This document shows positions 22,296-34,463 of a DNA stretch of 64,000 nt, piece by piece. How positions within the stretch are numbered: position 1 is the first letter of the stretch; the number at the start of each line of letters is the position of its first letter. Source of the DNA: Rhizomys pruinosus. Its lineage: Eukaryota; Chordata; Mammalia; Rodentia; Spalacidae. The translations under genes and the position numbers were made by a program. The notes under the pieces were generated by a model. That model did not search any database and was not told the origin of the DNA. It worked only from the letters and a program-made list of their open reading frames with translations. The stretch spans positions 588,833-652,832 of the forward strand of contig VZQC01008895.1 of assembly GCA_009823505.1 (NCBI GenBank), read 5' to 3'.

Positions 22296-22640
22296 AAAAA
22301 ATATATTTTATTGATTCTTCGAACATCTCTAATAATGTCCCTTGATCCTATTCATTCAGACTCTTCTTCCCCATCCCCTCCCAGATCCACCCTCACATCC
22401 ATACCTCCACCACCTCGCTTCAAGTCCTCTTTATTTTCTCAGGCTTTTCAAGAGTCTAATTTGTGTGTTCCTCAAATATTCTTGGGCATAGTTTCCTCTC
22501 CTGGAGAGCACCCAACTTAACCAACATCACACCTTTAAAGGAAACAGACTCCATCTCCCAGCAGCTCCTAACTGCCAGAACTTCCTTGAGCTAAGGCTGA
22601 GGCTTTATTCTCACCTCCTCCCTCCATACAGGGATTGTAC
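22296..22640 (-). mobile_element. L1 3' UTR fragment
   Basis: Antisense: opens with aaaatatattttattgatt, then the C-rich block ccatcccctcccagatccacc, then gagagcacccaactt, cctttaaaggaaacagactcc and ctcccagcagctcctaactgcc. The last blocks match the order of a rodent L1 3' UTR that I recognise. No target-site duplication was found. Confidence 0.7.
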
Positions 22641-23415
22641 CTGGCTTGGGTTTATGAAGTTCTTGTTCCTGCTGTCACAAGCACTGGTTAACACCATCTC
22701 CTTCTATTCATCCATCACCTCTGCCTTACAATCTTTACATTCACTTTCCTGCAAAGATTCCCTAAGTCTTAGGAGAAGAAAGTGTAATATAGGTGTCCTG
22801 TTTAGGAACAAGCATTCCACAGTCTCTTTTCTATACACCTTAACCAGCACTTAATCTCTGTGTAAATGTCCATCTTCTGCAAGACAAAGCTTATTTGGTT
22901 AGTGCTAAGAGATACACTAAGCTATGGGTTTAACAATAAGTCATTAGGAGTAGGTTTAATACTATGGTCAAAGTAGTAGCTTCTCCCTTCTTGCCTATGA
23001 CCTGTCTAGGCACAGGTTCTTCATCCTGATAACAGTACCAGATATGGGCCCGATCCTAAAGTGGTTGGTGATAACATTCTTGCCACAGTAATATACTAAT
23101 GGGCATATCTTACTAGGACAGTTGTTATTATATAGCTCACAGCTGTGTTCATAGCTTGATAAGAATGATGATGATTTTTTTTTCTCTTTTGTATAGCATG
23201 TTCCACCACTATGTAGGCTAACCAGTAGAGACAAAACTTTGAGCTTAGCACCTGATTGATTTTTCTGTTCCGTGTATATAGTGTATTCAGCAAGAGGGTC
23301 TCATTGTCAAGTTCTGAAGGGCACCCAAGCTTGTATGAGAGTCTACAGGAACCCTATGGTCAACAACTCAAAAAGATGGAGCACTGGTATTTTTATTTGC
23401 TAGCTTCTGGGGTCT
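22641..23415. other. Unassigned DNA
   Basis: No gene or repeat family is recognised. Small minus-strand frames at 22995-23293 are domain-free. Confidence 0.5.
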
Positions 23416-23421
23416 GGTAGA

Positions 23422-23688
23422 TGTGGGAAAACTTAGTTAAGATGGGTAGCATTCCTAAGCCACACCTCCTTGGCCACACCCATGGGGTGGAGTGTAGTGA
23501 TGAAAAGATTTAGCATTCCTGAGGATTGAGTCATGATGGATGTTTAAGCAGACATGTTGGAATAAAATCTCTCTCTGCATTTGAACCTCAACCTGCCTAC
23601 ACGTGGTGTGCTTTCTTGCGCGAGCTTTCCACATGGGTCATCCCAGGATTAAGTGGGCCCTGCCACGAATCCCGGAGGCGACCCCACA
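23422..23688 (+). mobile_element. Solitary LTR, ERVK-type by its 6-bp duplication
   Basis: The 267-bp unit starts with TGTGGG and ends with CCCACA, a perfect 6-base terminal inverted repeat with the TG...CA ends typical of LTRs. Six-base direct repeats flank it: ggtaga at 23416-23421 and ggtagt at 23689-23694 (one mismatch). A polyadenylation signal (aataaaatc) lies at about 23560, followed by a CT-rich stretch, as expected near the end of R. No viral internal sequence is attached, so it is probably the product of LTR-LTR recombination. A 6-bp duplication is the usual size for ERVK-class (IAP-related) elements. The exact family is not recognised. Confidence 0.78.
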
Positions 23689-23790
23689 GGTAGTGGCATT
23701 GTTCTCCATTGCAGGTAATTCCATTTAGCCTCTTTCTATATATGTAATACTATATACAGGTGTTTCTGTAATCTTTTAATTTTACTTCTT

Positions 23791-24040
23791 TTTTAATTTT
23801 TTAATTTTTTATTTTTTATTTCTGTTTGCATATGAATGTACTGTCTGCATGCAGGTTTGTGCACCTGTGTCGTGCAGTGCCGCGGAGGTCAGAAGAGGGT
23901 ATCTGATTCCCCTGGAACTGGAGTTCTCCTAGAATTGTAGTTTCAGACGGTTCTCAGCGCCATGTGGGTGCTGGGAATCGAACCCGGGTCCTCTGTAAGA
24001 GTGGTCAGCACTCTTAACCGTTAGGCCATCTCTCCAGCCC
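23791..24040 (-). mobile_element. B2 SINE, young subfamily
   Basis: Full-length antisense B2 with the 17-bp duplication. A perfect 14-bp target-site duplication (taattttacttctt) is found at 23777-23790 and 24041-24054. Confidence 0.98.
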
Positions 24041-24129
24041 TAATTTTACTTCTTAAATTGAGATGACTTTGTCTAGTTAATACATATGTATACATATAAA
24101 CACATATATACAGAAATGTGTAAATATAT

Positions 24130-24236
24130 GCATAGGGTCTTGCTGGTAGACTAAGCTGGCTTCACACTAATGGTCCTCCTGCCTTTGTCTCCTGAGTGCT
24201 GAACTCATAGGTGTACACTATCATCACTGGCTCTAT
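24130..24236 (-). mobile_element. Old B1 fragment
   Basis: Antisense B1 landmarks in degraded form: atagggtcttgctggtagac, taagctggcttcaca, ctcctgcctttgtctcctgag and gaactcataggtgtacact. Ancient copy without a clear tail. Confidence 0.65.
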
Positions 24237-25182
24237 TTACATGGTTAAAGGAGAGTTTGGCATTACATTAACTGTGGCATTACTTGTAATGTACTTAATC
24301 CACTATTGATGGTTATGTAGGATATTTTCAATTGTTACACATAAGACTATAATGAACATTTTAGCACAACTGTTTGTATAGATATCTCAATGAGTATTTC
24401 TTTAAGAACATCACAAAAGTATTAGATGGATGAACTTTTCCCAAGGGCAATGTAGTAGGGTGCATGAGATTTAGAAAGGACAACTGGGGATAGACCTTCT
24501 GCCTGAGTAACTCAACCCTCCCTTTATAGAAATACATGTGAGTCATGAGGAATTTTTGAGAGGACCTGTCAAGGCCAAACAGGCAATTCTAGGTGAAAGG
24601 GAGCATTCAATACCCTTGGCCCCATAAGAGATAAATGGCTTTCTGCGATATACAGGCGGAACTTAAAAGGATGGGTTCCCCACCTGCCGGATTGGTTTGA
24701 TTTCTGCTTTATATCCGGCACCATGACTAACACAGCCTGACACTTCTGAGCACAGTTAGTTACCTCTTCCTAGCTGTCTCCCCACCTTTTGGCTCATGCC
24801 TTGATTGAACACTTTTTCCAACAGAAAATAATGCTTTATTTACTCATTTCTAAGTGTAGATTCTGAGCTCACCGAGGACAAAGAATTCCTACTATCCATT
24901 GTTATGTGTCTCCAGCAGGTTAGACATTGAATGTGTGTTTCTTGAGTGAATGAATGGATATATACATGAGTCAATCAATAAGTGTCCATGACATAAATCA
25001 CTTCTGCTATTGCCAAAAGGTTTGAAAGGGGAAGCGTTCTTAGTGTTCTGCCACTATTCAAATCCTTATTGTGTCTCATAAAATGTAAGGAGCATGATGT
25101 AGAACCAGACAGATATGCCTAATCAAAATGTAACACCCTTCCCCATTTCCCCAATTCTTCTTTAACACTGGGACTGAATCAT
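24237..25182. other. Unassigned DNA
   Basis: No repeat or gene is recognised. A short stretch near 24640-24720 keeps CpGs (tgcgat, ggcgga, gccgga, tccggc) but I cannot assign it. Confidence 0.45.
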
Positions 25183-25405
25183 AGGGCTGGAGAAATGGCT
25201 CAGTGGTTAAATGCACATGTCGTTCTCACAAAGGACGCAGGTTCAGTTCCCAGCACCCATGTGGCAGCAAGCAACTGCCTGTAACTCCATTTCCAAGAGA
25301 ATCTGAGGCTCTCTTCAGGCTTCACAGGCACTACATAATTTTGGTATACTTACATGCATGCAGACTAAACACTCATACACATAAAATTAAAAAAAATTTA
25401 AGGGG
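25183..25405 (+). mobile_element. B2/B3 SINE, older
   Basis: Sense head gggctggagaaatggctcag, box B-like aggttcagttcccagcaccc, body ctgcctgtaactccatttcc and a tail gcagactaaacactcatacac followed by an A-rich end. It has no 17-bp duplication. Confidence 0.9.
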
Positions 25406-26789
25406 CTTAGTGAATATCACCCAATGATATTACTGATGAAACTAAATAGTTGCAAGAGCCTATATGGGCCCATACTCTGAAATACACATTTTAGTTTACA
25501 TGTATAAGTTCTTTCCACTTAAGTAAATTTTATATTATGTTGTATACATGACAGACTATCATACTCATAGACATTATTTTTCAGAATAAGTAAAAGACAA
25601 TTAATATTTGAAAATATTAGGTAATAGTAAAAACAGAGCATCACTAGCAGTGAAGATCGAGCCTAAATGACTAACAGTGGGAAACCTTTACACAAGCATG
25701 AGTAGTAAGAAGTAAAGTGGGAACTAATCTATTGGAAGCTAATTATAACAGACACAGAGAGAATGCAGCTTCCATGGCCAGCCTCTGTTCTATGGACAGC
25801 GTTCGTGTGTATGTTCCTGATGTGTACCAGTTCATCTCTGTATCACGCTCACTCTGCTATATTTCCAGCTGAATAAAAAGCTACTCCTCATGTCCGTTCC
25901 CTTAATAGAAATGATCTTTAAAACTGCTCTTCCTGAGTAACAGGATTTGAATCAGGGTAAACCTGCCGAGAACTCTCCCTGGACCTTATCTTCAGCAAAT
26001 CGTATTGTCAGGAAGCAGAAAATGTAGTTTGTCTCACATTATCTGTAATACAAGAGACAGGCCTTCATTTTAACAAGGTGCCACTGCCAATATGGGCCCT
26101 GCTGGGTGAGAAGCAGATGCGGTTGTTTCTCTATTTACAGGAACAGAATGGATCGTTGGAGGGAGTGGACATAAGTGGCATGCTTTCCTAGGCCAGACTC
26201 GCCCAGATGCCCTAGACAAAGTCAAAGCAGGAGACAAGACTCCTGGAGGATGTACATCCAGCAGTGCTGGCCTATTCTCTGAAACCAGCAATAGTTCCAT
26301 ACATAAGCACCTACCTAGTGAGCTGCACACACATGTGGTAAGATATAACCTCAGCATTCATGCCTGCAGGATACCCCTTGTAACCAATGGGAAAGGGGCA
26401 AGGATGTAGGAGTGAGGCCTGAGTGCCCTGGGAGCTGGAGAAGGTCCCAACGAAGTGCAGAATCCAGACTCCCAAAATGGAACAGCTCCAGCCTACACTA
26501 TCTGTGGCCATGGGCAGTCACTGAATTTCTTTGATTTTGATTTGCTTACCTAGACAATTGGGCAACAGTAACTCCTTTAAGAGAGTTCTTGTGGATGAGG
26601 TGTAAGACCTCTGCAAAACATTTCAAACACTATCCTCTAGTAAGTATTAATGTCGTGGATAGGTTGGACAGAACTCAAGAGGTTTCATTGCAAAGAAAAT
26701 ATCTTTGTAATACCTCTATCCCTAAGATCTGCTCTGTATTTTACCAGATGGGGTACCTCTGATAAAAATCATTGGCAGTTCAATCATTC
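25406..26789. other. Unique DNA, 1.4 kb
   Basis: I recognise no repeat. Overlapping minus-strand frames at 26070-26511 (95 and 66 codons) show no domain. No exon can be supported. Confidence 0.5.
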
Positions 26790-27003
26790 TTTTAATTTTT
26801 ATATTTTCAATTTAGATATTTATTTATTTACTCTGTGTGTGTGCATGTGGGTACATCCACATGCCATAGTACACATGTGGAGGTGAAACAACAACGTGCT
26901 AGTCAGTTCTCTCCTTCTACCACCATGCAGGGCTCAGAGATCCAACTCAGGTGGTCTGGCTTAGTGGTCAGCACCCTTACCACTATGCCATTTCTCTGGA
27001 CGA
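26790..27003 (-). mobile_element. Old B2-superfamily SINE (B3-like)
   Basis: Antisense: T/A-rich tail, a stretch with TG repeats (ctgtgtgtgtgcatgtgg), acacatgtggaggtgaaaca, cagttctctccttctacc, and head complements with gatccaactcaggtgg and ccactatgccatttctctgg. Diverged. Confidence 0.75.
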
Positions 27004-28084
27004 ATTCAATCACTAACAAAGCATTATATTTCTTACTCAGAATCAATTTTGATTAAGAGATCAGCATGTCTATCATAGCAAGTTAACCCAGAGCTCATTT
27101 TTCTCACACAGACAGGCCAGGCCCATCCCCATCCAGAGCGAGGTGCTTGCCACGGAATGAGGGAAAACAAGGGGAGTTTGGCATTTTCTGTTGACCTAGC
27201 TCTGTCTTGGAGGTGGCTGCTATGTGATCCGTTCAATCCTAGGAGGCAAAGGTCAGACGTGGAGGAGGGAAGAAGCTCTCAGATGGATTGTACTGTCCTT
27301 TCATGGTTCCCAGTGCTCCGTGCCTTTCAGATTTTCCATGCACCCCATCTCTCCTATGCTCAGCTGTGAGTTCTTCTGCCCAGAGTCTCTACTGCAACTC
27401 ACTTCAGCTGGCTAACCATACCCATAGATTCTGTCCCTAAGTAAGCATCCTCAGCCTCTTCTAGATAGAGTCCTGACATCTTTTTATGCTGATTCTCCTG
27501 GGCAATATCTCTATAAAAGGACCCAAGGCCAACAGGCAGACCATAGGTTCAATATCAGTCCTAGGAATTGCCTAGGATTGAGTCCATGGCAGGAGGCCAT
27601 TCATACCCAGGAGTGGCCCCCTCCTCCACAGGTTTACTGTATTTCCCTGAGTGGCAATCCAACTCTGAGAACCGCCTTCCTCCCTCCACTCCTTCCCATG
27701 TCCCTCTACTCATAACTTCTTCTTAGACTTGGAGGAGAGGTCAGAACACTCTCACTGGCATGATTATTGTTGGGGGGGGGCTAGAAGCTAGAGTATGACA
27801 TTTCCAAAGAAATCCTCAAAAAAACCATCATTTTGTTGTCTTTAAAGTAATTCTCCCTGTGAGTGAGAGGCTTTCTGGTCATCAAACTGAATCTTGTTAG
27901 GCATTTTGACAAACTGCATATGATCTAGCACCTCATCTGGGACATGATACTGTTGCTTTGGGGAAATAAATGTTGAATTTCATGTTCTGTTACAATGATG
28001 ATTATGAGTATCCTTTTATTTACAAAATTTATCTATAGGACTCCAGATTCACTTCTTAGACTTGTTACATATCATTTTGAGATA
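27004..28084. other. Unassigned DNA
   Basis: No gene or repeat is recognised. A G-run lies at 27772-27780. The frames at 27157-27415 are short and domain-free. Confidence 0.5.
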
Positions 28085-28150
28085 TATTTTTGTTGTGTCA
28101 CCTGGGATTGATCCCAGGGCCTCATCACTGAACTATAATATCATGCCATT
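28085..28150 (-). mobile_element. ID/B4 head fragment
   Basis: A short antisense tRNA-like SINE head (gggattgatcccagggcctc, then catcactgaactataatatc). It lies just before the start of the long L1. Confidence 0.5.
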
Positions 28151-28349
28151 ATGATTTAATTAAAAACATTTATTAGAGCCAGCCCACCTCTCTGGGGACC
28201 CAGATCTTCAGAGAAACTGAGGCCCCAGCCGGGTTGCCAGTGCATGGGCCAAGTCAGGCCCCCACAGCCAACCTAGAGGAACAGGCCTGCATCACAAGGA
28301 AAAAACACTTAAATTTCACATCAGATTGCAAACAATTAATCAAATCCAC

Positions 28350-29405
28350 ATGCCAAAAGCAAAACAAAAAGTTAACAACATGGGAAAAGCAAATGATAAA
28401 TCCCCACCAAACTCTGTCAGTCCTGTATAAGACTCCAACAATGAAAACTCCCCGGAGGTAGCCCAGGACACAGTTCTTTAAAAAAAATAATTATAGGCAT
28501 ACTCAAAGAAATCAAGAACCTAAGGGAAGAGAATAACTAACTCCAGAAGGAAATGGAATTGCTGAAAAAAATCTCAGGCTAAAATGAAAAAGGAAACCGA
28601 AAAACTAAAAGGACAGAATGGCCAACTCCAGAAGGAAGTGGAAATACTAACAGAATCTCAGGCTGAAATGAGAAAGGAAATTGAACACTCATCCAGTCAA
28701 CAGGAAAGGGCAGGAGAAAGCCTCAGTAACAGAATGGATGAGGTAGAAAATAGAATATCAACCCTAGAAGATAACATGGAAGAACTGAAGATCTCAAACA
28801 AAGACTATGAAAAAAATATTTTAAACACAAGAATGGAATAACCAAGAAATGTGGGACACCATGAAGAGACCAAACCTCTGCATCACAGGTATAGAGGAAG
28901 GAGAAGAATCCCGAGGTAACAGTCTGGACCAGATCTTCAACAGAATTATAAAAGAAAATTTCCCCAAATTGAAAAAATATACACACAAATACAAGAAGCA
29001 CATAGAACAGCAAATAGACAAGATCAGAAAAGAAACTCCCTACACCATATCATAATCAAAACACTAGATACTCAAATCAAAGACAAAATACCGAAAACCA
29101 CAATAGAAAAACAGCAAGTTACATATAAAGGAAAAGAATTTCAGCTGACTTTTCAATATGAATAATGAAAAGCTAGAAGAGCTTGGACCAAAGTGTTCCC
29201 AGTACTAAATGACTACAGATGCCAACCCAGGTTACTCTACCCAGCAAAAAATGCCAATTATAATTGAAGGAGAAAGGAAAATCTTCTATGACATAAACAA
29301 GATGAAAGAATACATGTCTAGACAACCAACCTCCCAGAAAAATACTCGAAGCAATTCTGAGGACGGAGGAAAAGAGCAGCTATCCCCAACTGGCAAGAGA
29401 GCTTA
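28350..29405 (+). pseudogene. L1 ORF1 (RNA-binding chaperone), degraded
   Basis: ORF1 protein binds L1 RNA as a trimer. Here the likely original ATG is at 28350, followed by a basic stretch and in-frame stops within about 40 codons. At 28584-28840 a heptad-rich coiled-coil segment is readable, containing EVENRISTLEDNMEELK. The RRM-like part begins near 28870 (NLCITGIEEGEE, then FNRIIKENFPKLKK), and the C-terminal domain continues in another frame near 29050-29165 (HIIIKTLDT, VTYKGKEF). At least three frame changes or stops separate these parts. The coiled coil seems to contain a repeated block: gccaactccagaaggaa near 28620 resembles ctaactccagaaggaaatgg near 28540. Confidence 0.88.
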
Positions 29406-30395
29406 ATTAATGAAGGCATAAACCCAGAAATACAAACATAGGCCAATAATGCAAACAGAAAATAAACTGAAGGGAAGCAATATACATCTCTCAATATTAA
29501 CCCTAAATATTAATGGTCTGAATGACCAACCAAGAGATACAAATTGAGAGAATAGATTAAGAATCTTTCTGTTGTCTACAAGAAACATACCTCACTTTCA
29601 AGGACAGGTACCATCTTAAGGTGAAAGGATGGAAAAATATTCCAAGCCAATGGTACCAAAAGGCAAGCAGGAGTTGCTATTTCAATATCAGACAAAATAG
29701 ATTTCAAAGTAAAACTAATCAGAGGAGATGAAGAGGATCATTATATCCTTATCAAATGATCAACTAACCATGAAGATCTCACAATCATAAATATATAGAC
29801 ACCAAACTCTGATACACTGAACTTCATAAACACAATCCTGCAGGACTTCAAGGCACAGACCAATCCCAGCACACTAATAGTGGGAGACTTCATTACCCCA
29901 CTGAGCCCATTGGACAAGTCAACTGGACAAAGAATAAACAGAGAGATATCTGAACTGAACAATATGATACACCAAATGGACCAAACAGACATCTACTGAA
30001 TATTCCACCCAAACAACAAAGAATGTACTTTCTACTCAGCACCCCATATAACATTCTCCAAAAACAACCATATACTGGGACACAGAGCAAACCTCAGCAA
30101 ATACGAAAAAAAAAAAAAAACTGAAGTAATTCTATGCTCAATATCAACACTAGAAAGAACTCTACTAGCTACAAAAACACATTGAGACTAAATAACACAC
30201 TACTGAATAATGAATGGGTCAAAGGAGAAATAAGAAAGAAATAAAAGCATCCTGGCACTAAATGAAAGGAATGATACAACACAGCAAAATCTATGGGACA
30301 CCATAAAAGCAGTCCTGAGAGGGAAATTCATAGCCCTAAGTGCCTACATTAAGAAAACAGAAAGAGCACAAATAAATGACTTAATACTGCAACTA

Positions 30396-30646
30396 GGGGC
30401 TGGAGAGATGGCTCAGTGGTTAAGAGCACTGACTGCTCTTGCAGAGGACCCAGGTTCAAATCCCAGCACCCACATGGCAGCTAAGAACCATCTTAGGCTG
30501 GGCATGGTGGTACATGCCTTTAATCCCAGCACTCAGGAGGCAGAGGCAGGCAGATCTTTGTGAGCTGAAGGCCAGCCTGGTCTGCATAGTGAGGCCCAGG
30601 CCAGCTGGGGCTACAAAGAGACCCTGTCTTAAAAATACCAAAAAAA
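30396..30646 (+). mobile_element. B2-B1 composite SINE, copy 1
   Basis: Bases 30396-30495 are a B2 head (box A region gagatggctcagtgg, box B-like ggttcaaatcccagc) that stops after catggcagctaagaaccatc. B1 begins at 30496 (ggctgggcatggtgg) and runs to its A-rich tail. One target-site duplication surrounds both parts: aatactgcaacta at 30383-30395 and aatattgctacta at 30647-30659. The two parts therefore inserted together as a single RNA. The host is L1 ORF2. Confidence 0.9.
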
Positions 30647-31767
30647 AATATTGCTACTAAAAACACTGGAGAGGCAACAACAAATGAATCCTAAACCTGG
30701 CAGACAAAAAGAAATAATAAAATTCAGAGTGGAAATCAATGAAATAGAAACAAAGAAAACAACATATAAAATATCAATGAATTCAAGAGCTGGTTCTTTG
30801 AAAGGATAAACAAGATAAATAGACCTCTAGCCCAGTTGACTAAAAGAAGCAAAGAGCAACTCTGAATCAACAAAATTAGAGATGAAAAGGGAAATATCAC
30901 AATGGACAACAAAATGCTCAGACAATCATGCGGGAATACTTCAAAAACCCATACTCTACCAAATTTGAAAACCTAAGAGAAATGGATGAATACCTGATGT
31001 CATGGAATCCACCAAGACTTAACCAGGAAGAGATAGACAGAATAAATAGACCCATAATAAAGGAGGAATTTGAAACTGTGATAAAAAAGCAACCTCCCAA
31101 CTAAAAAAAGCCCAGGACAGATTCACAGCAGAATTCTATAAGACATTTAAAGATGACCTACAGCCCTACTACTCAAATTATTGAAAAGGATAGAAACAGA
31201 AGGAAATGCCCCAAATCCATTCTATGAAGCCAATATCACTCTAATACCAAAACCAGGCAAAAGGAAAAAAAAGTAGACCTATTTCATTAATAAATATAGA
31301 TGCAAGAATTCTCAACAAAATACTTGCAAACCACATACAGGCACATATCAAAAAGATCATCCACCATGACCAAGCTGGATTCATACCAGAGATGCAGGAA
31401 TAATTCAACATACATAAATCAATAAGCATCATAAAGCAAATAAACAGACTAAAAGATAAAAACACCCAGTCATCTTAATCGATGCAGAAAAGGCCTTCAA
31501 CAAAATTCAGCATGCCTTCATGTTTAAAATCCTGGAGGGAATTTTAAACATTCTTCAACATAATTAAAGCCATATACAACAAACCCACAACCAGCATTAT
31601 CCTAAGTGGGGAAAAACTAGAAGTGTTCCCCCTAAAGTCAGGAACCCACCAAGGCTGCCCACTATCTCCACTCCTTTTCAATACAGTGCTTGAAATGCTC
31701 ATGAGAACAATAAGACAAGAAAAGAAAATTAGAGGAATACTAATTGGAAAAGAGGAGGTCAAACTAT

Positions 31768-31770
<3 letters not shown>

Positions 31771-31818
<48 letters not shown>
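31771..31818 (+). repeat. Poly(T) tract, 48 bp, at the FADD codons of L1 ORF2
   Basis: Uninterrupted T48 replaces what should be about five T bases in the codons for L-F before A-D-D (left context aaactatccc, right context gcagatgacata). The net gain shifts the frame. There is no sign of a SINE body or target-site duplication, so slippage expansion of the native T run is the simplest explanation. Confidence 0.95.
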
Positions 31819-31820
<2 letters not shown>

Positions 31821-31945
31821 AGATGACATATAGTTTACCTAAGGGATGCCAAAAACTCCAACGAAAGCTCCTAAACACTTCGCCAATGTTCAGTAAAGTG
31901 GCAGGATATAAAATTAACGCTAGAAAAATTGGAACGCTTTTCTTT

Positions 31946-32904
31946 TTTTTTTTAACTTAATTTTTTATTGAGGCTTTGTGCATTTCATACATTTTTTCCA
32001 ATCAGTTCAGACTTATTTCCTTCCCTGCACCCCCCACCCCCACCCCATCCAAGATCATGCATTCTGCCATAACGGTCCTGCAATCTTCTCTCAGTTTTTT
32101 TTTTCATTTTGCTATAAGTGATAATCAATGATACAAGCATCCTTCCATGCAAAACCAATCTGCAGGCTGGTTGTGCCCAAACACCTACGCCCACCATCCA
32201 TGTGGGGGTGACAGGTTGTTTGTTCAATTCAAGTTGATCAAATGAGTGCCCAGACTACATTGCTGTAGTTTCATCACTCATTAACACACGCCCAATCCGA
32301 GCCCTTTACATTCTACCACCCCCGCCCGACCATCTTCGCAGGTGTTCCCTATGCGTAAAAGGGCACAGTGGATGAGAGTAAAACAGTCCACTCTCTCTGG
32401 ACTGTTGATCTTGGACTCTGGTCAATTCTGGCTGTTTCCTTTCATGGGCTGACAGTTTTCTTTTTTGGAATATTGGTGTTATCCTACGAAGAGAAGGTAA
32501 ATGAAGAGAGAAGAGAAGAGCAATTAGTATATAGAGGGTATTTAAGCATCACTAATAGTGGATAGGTGATTGGGCAGGTTAACTTAATTAGCACAGAAAC
32601 ACAGATGTTTGTATATGTTAAGGTCCATGAATTACAATTTTCCCCCCTGTTAAAATATGACAGGTCTTACTGTGGCATATAGAACTCTAACCTGTAGAGG
32701 ATGTAAGCTTGTGGCATCAGCCATGGGTTATTTCTCCAAGGGGAGAGCCAATAGCCAATTAGATTTGGGATATACAGGCACATGGCTGCCTCTGCTGCAC
32801 AGTATTTCCAGGCAGGTGAGGTGTATCTGGTGCTGACGGTGGAGTCTTGCTTGACTCAGGGAGACCCATATTTGCTTTATTGGTTTAGTGGCCTTTGGTA
32901 ACAT
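31946..32904 (-). mobile_element. Family A retroposon, copy 3, inside L1 ORF2
   Basis: The antisense tail starts at 31946 in a T-run. Imperfect target-site duplication: ggaacgcttttcttt at 31931-31945 and ggaagcctttcttta at 32905-32919. After the insertion the L1 reading resumes exactly (tatgtcaatgacaagcaaat). On the minus strand the element runs from ttaccaaaggccactaaacc through ctgatgccacaagcttacat, ctgtcagcccatgaaagg and ggtagaatgtaaagggctcg to the terminal L1-like part (aaaaatgtatgaaatgcac, then caataaaaaattaag). It is 5'-truncated relative to copy 1. It retains the region between the two halves that copy 2 lacks. Confidence 0.85.
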
Positions 32905-34463
32905 GGAAGCCTTTCTTTATGTCAATGACAAGCAAATGGAAAAAGAATACAAGGAGACTTTCCCACTCACGATAGCCTCAAAAAATATATCTTGGAACAA
33001 ACCTAACCAAAGACACTAAAAGTTACTACAATGAAAAATTTAAATCCATGAAGAAGGAGATTGAAGAAGATACCAGAGGATGGGAGGACCTCCCATGCTC
33101 ATGGATTGGAAAAATGAATATAGTAAAAATTACAATACTGCCCAAAGAAATATGCAGATTTAATGAAACCCCAATTAAAATCCCCATGAGCTTCTTCACA
33201 GATCTAGAAAAACAATCCTAAAGTTCATATGGAAAAACAAAAGACCCCAGATATCCAAAGCAACCCTGAGCAAAAAGAGCAATACAGGGGAATTACCATA
33301 CCAGACTTCAAACTATATTACAGGGCTATAGTCATAAAAACAGCCTGGTAATGGCACAAAAACAGACCCATAGATCAATGGAACAAAACTGAGGATCTGA
33401 ACCTGAGCATATCCTTTTTCAGCCACCTCATATTCGATAAAGGGACCAAGAAGACTCAATGAAGGAAAGACAGCATCTTCAGCAAATGGTGTTGGCATAA
33501 CTGGATCACCACATGTAGAAGAATAAAACTAAACTCCAACCTCTCACCATGTACAAACTGAAACTCTGAAGGTGATAGAAGAAAACATTGGCAGTAACCT
33601 ACAAGACATAGGCATAGGAAAAGACATAAACCAGACAGCAGCTGAGCAAAATATAAGGTCAACAATTGACAAATGAGACCTTATTAAATTCAAGAATTTC
33701 TGTGCAGCAAAAGAAACAATCAGTGAAGTGAAGAGAAAACTCACAGAGTAGGAGGAAACCTTCACAAGTGATACATCTGAAGGAGCACTAACATCCAGAG
33801 TAAATAAATTACTCAAAAAATAAAGGAGGAAGAAAAGAAATGATCCACTCAAAAGATGGAGTCAAGAGCTGAACAGAGACTTCACAAATGAAGAAGTAAA
33901 GATGGCTGGAAACATCTTAAAAGTGTTCAACATCATTAATAATTAAGGACATGCAAATTAAAATCACTTTAAGATATTTTCTTACTCCAGTAAGACTAGC
34001 TATGATCCAGAAAACAAAGAATACCAAATTCTGGAGAGGTTGTGGGGAAAGGGGAACACTCGTCCACTGCTGGTGGGAATGCAAACTCCTGCAACCCCTA
34101 TGGAAAGCAGTTTGGAGAATTCTTAAGAAACTGAAGATGAGCCTACCACCTGACCCAGTCATACCACTTCTGTGTATGTACCCACAAGACCCATCCTATT
34201 GCAGAGATACATCCGCATATATGTTTATTGCAGCTCTCTTCACAATAGCGAAGAGCTGGAAGCAAACCAAGCTTCCCTCAACAAATGAGTGGATAAAGAA
34301 AATGTGGAACATCTACACAATGGAATTCTATGCAGCAGTAAAGAAAGGTGACACCATGAACTTTTCAGTTAAATGGATGGAACTCAAAGCCATTATACTA
34401 AGTGAAGTAACACAGTCCCAGAAAAACAGACATTGTATGGTGTCCCTCATTTGTAGATGCTAG

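Larger units (their letters stand above)
29473..34463 (+). pseudogene. L1 ORF2 (endonuclease and reverse transcriptase), degraded
   Basis: ORF2 protein nicks the target and reverse-transcribes L1 RNA. The N-terminal endonuclease start is visible at about 29478-29530 (SNIHLSILTLNINGLN), with LQET at about 29575. The reverse transcriptase motif [11 protein letters not shown] lies at 31650-31682. The FADD active-site codons at about 31766-31830 are split by the T48 tract and frameshifted. The cysteine-rich C-terminal motif lies at 34041-34082 ([14 protein letters not shown]), and the frame ends at 34463 with TAG. Many stops and frameshifts, plus two insertions, exclude function. Confidence 0.93.

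Noticed and set aside
33951..34463. 170-codon open frame, the longest near 34 kb
   Set aside because: It is the C-terminal part of L1 ORF2, with the usual cysteine-rich motif, not an independent gene.
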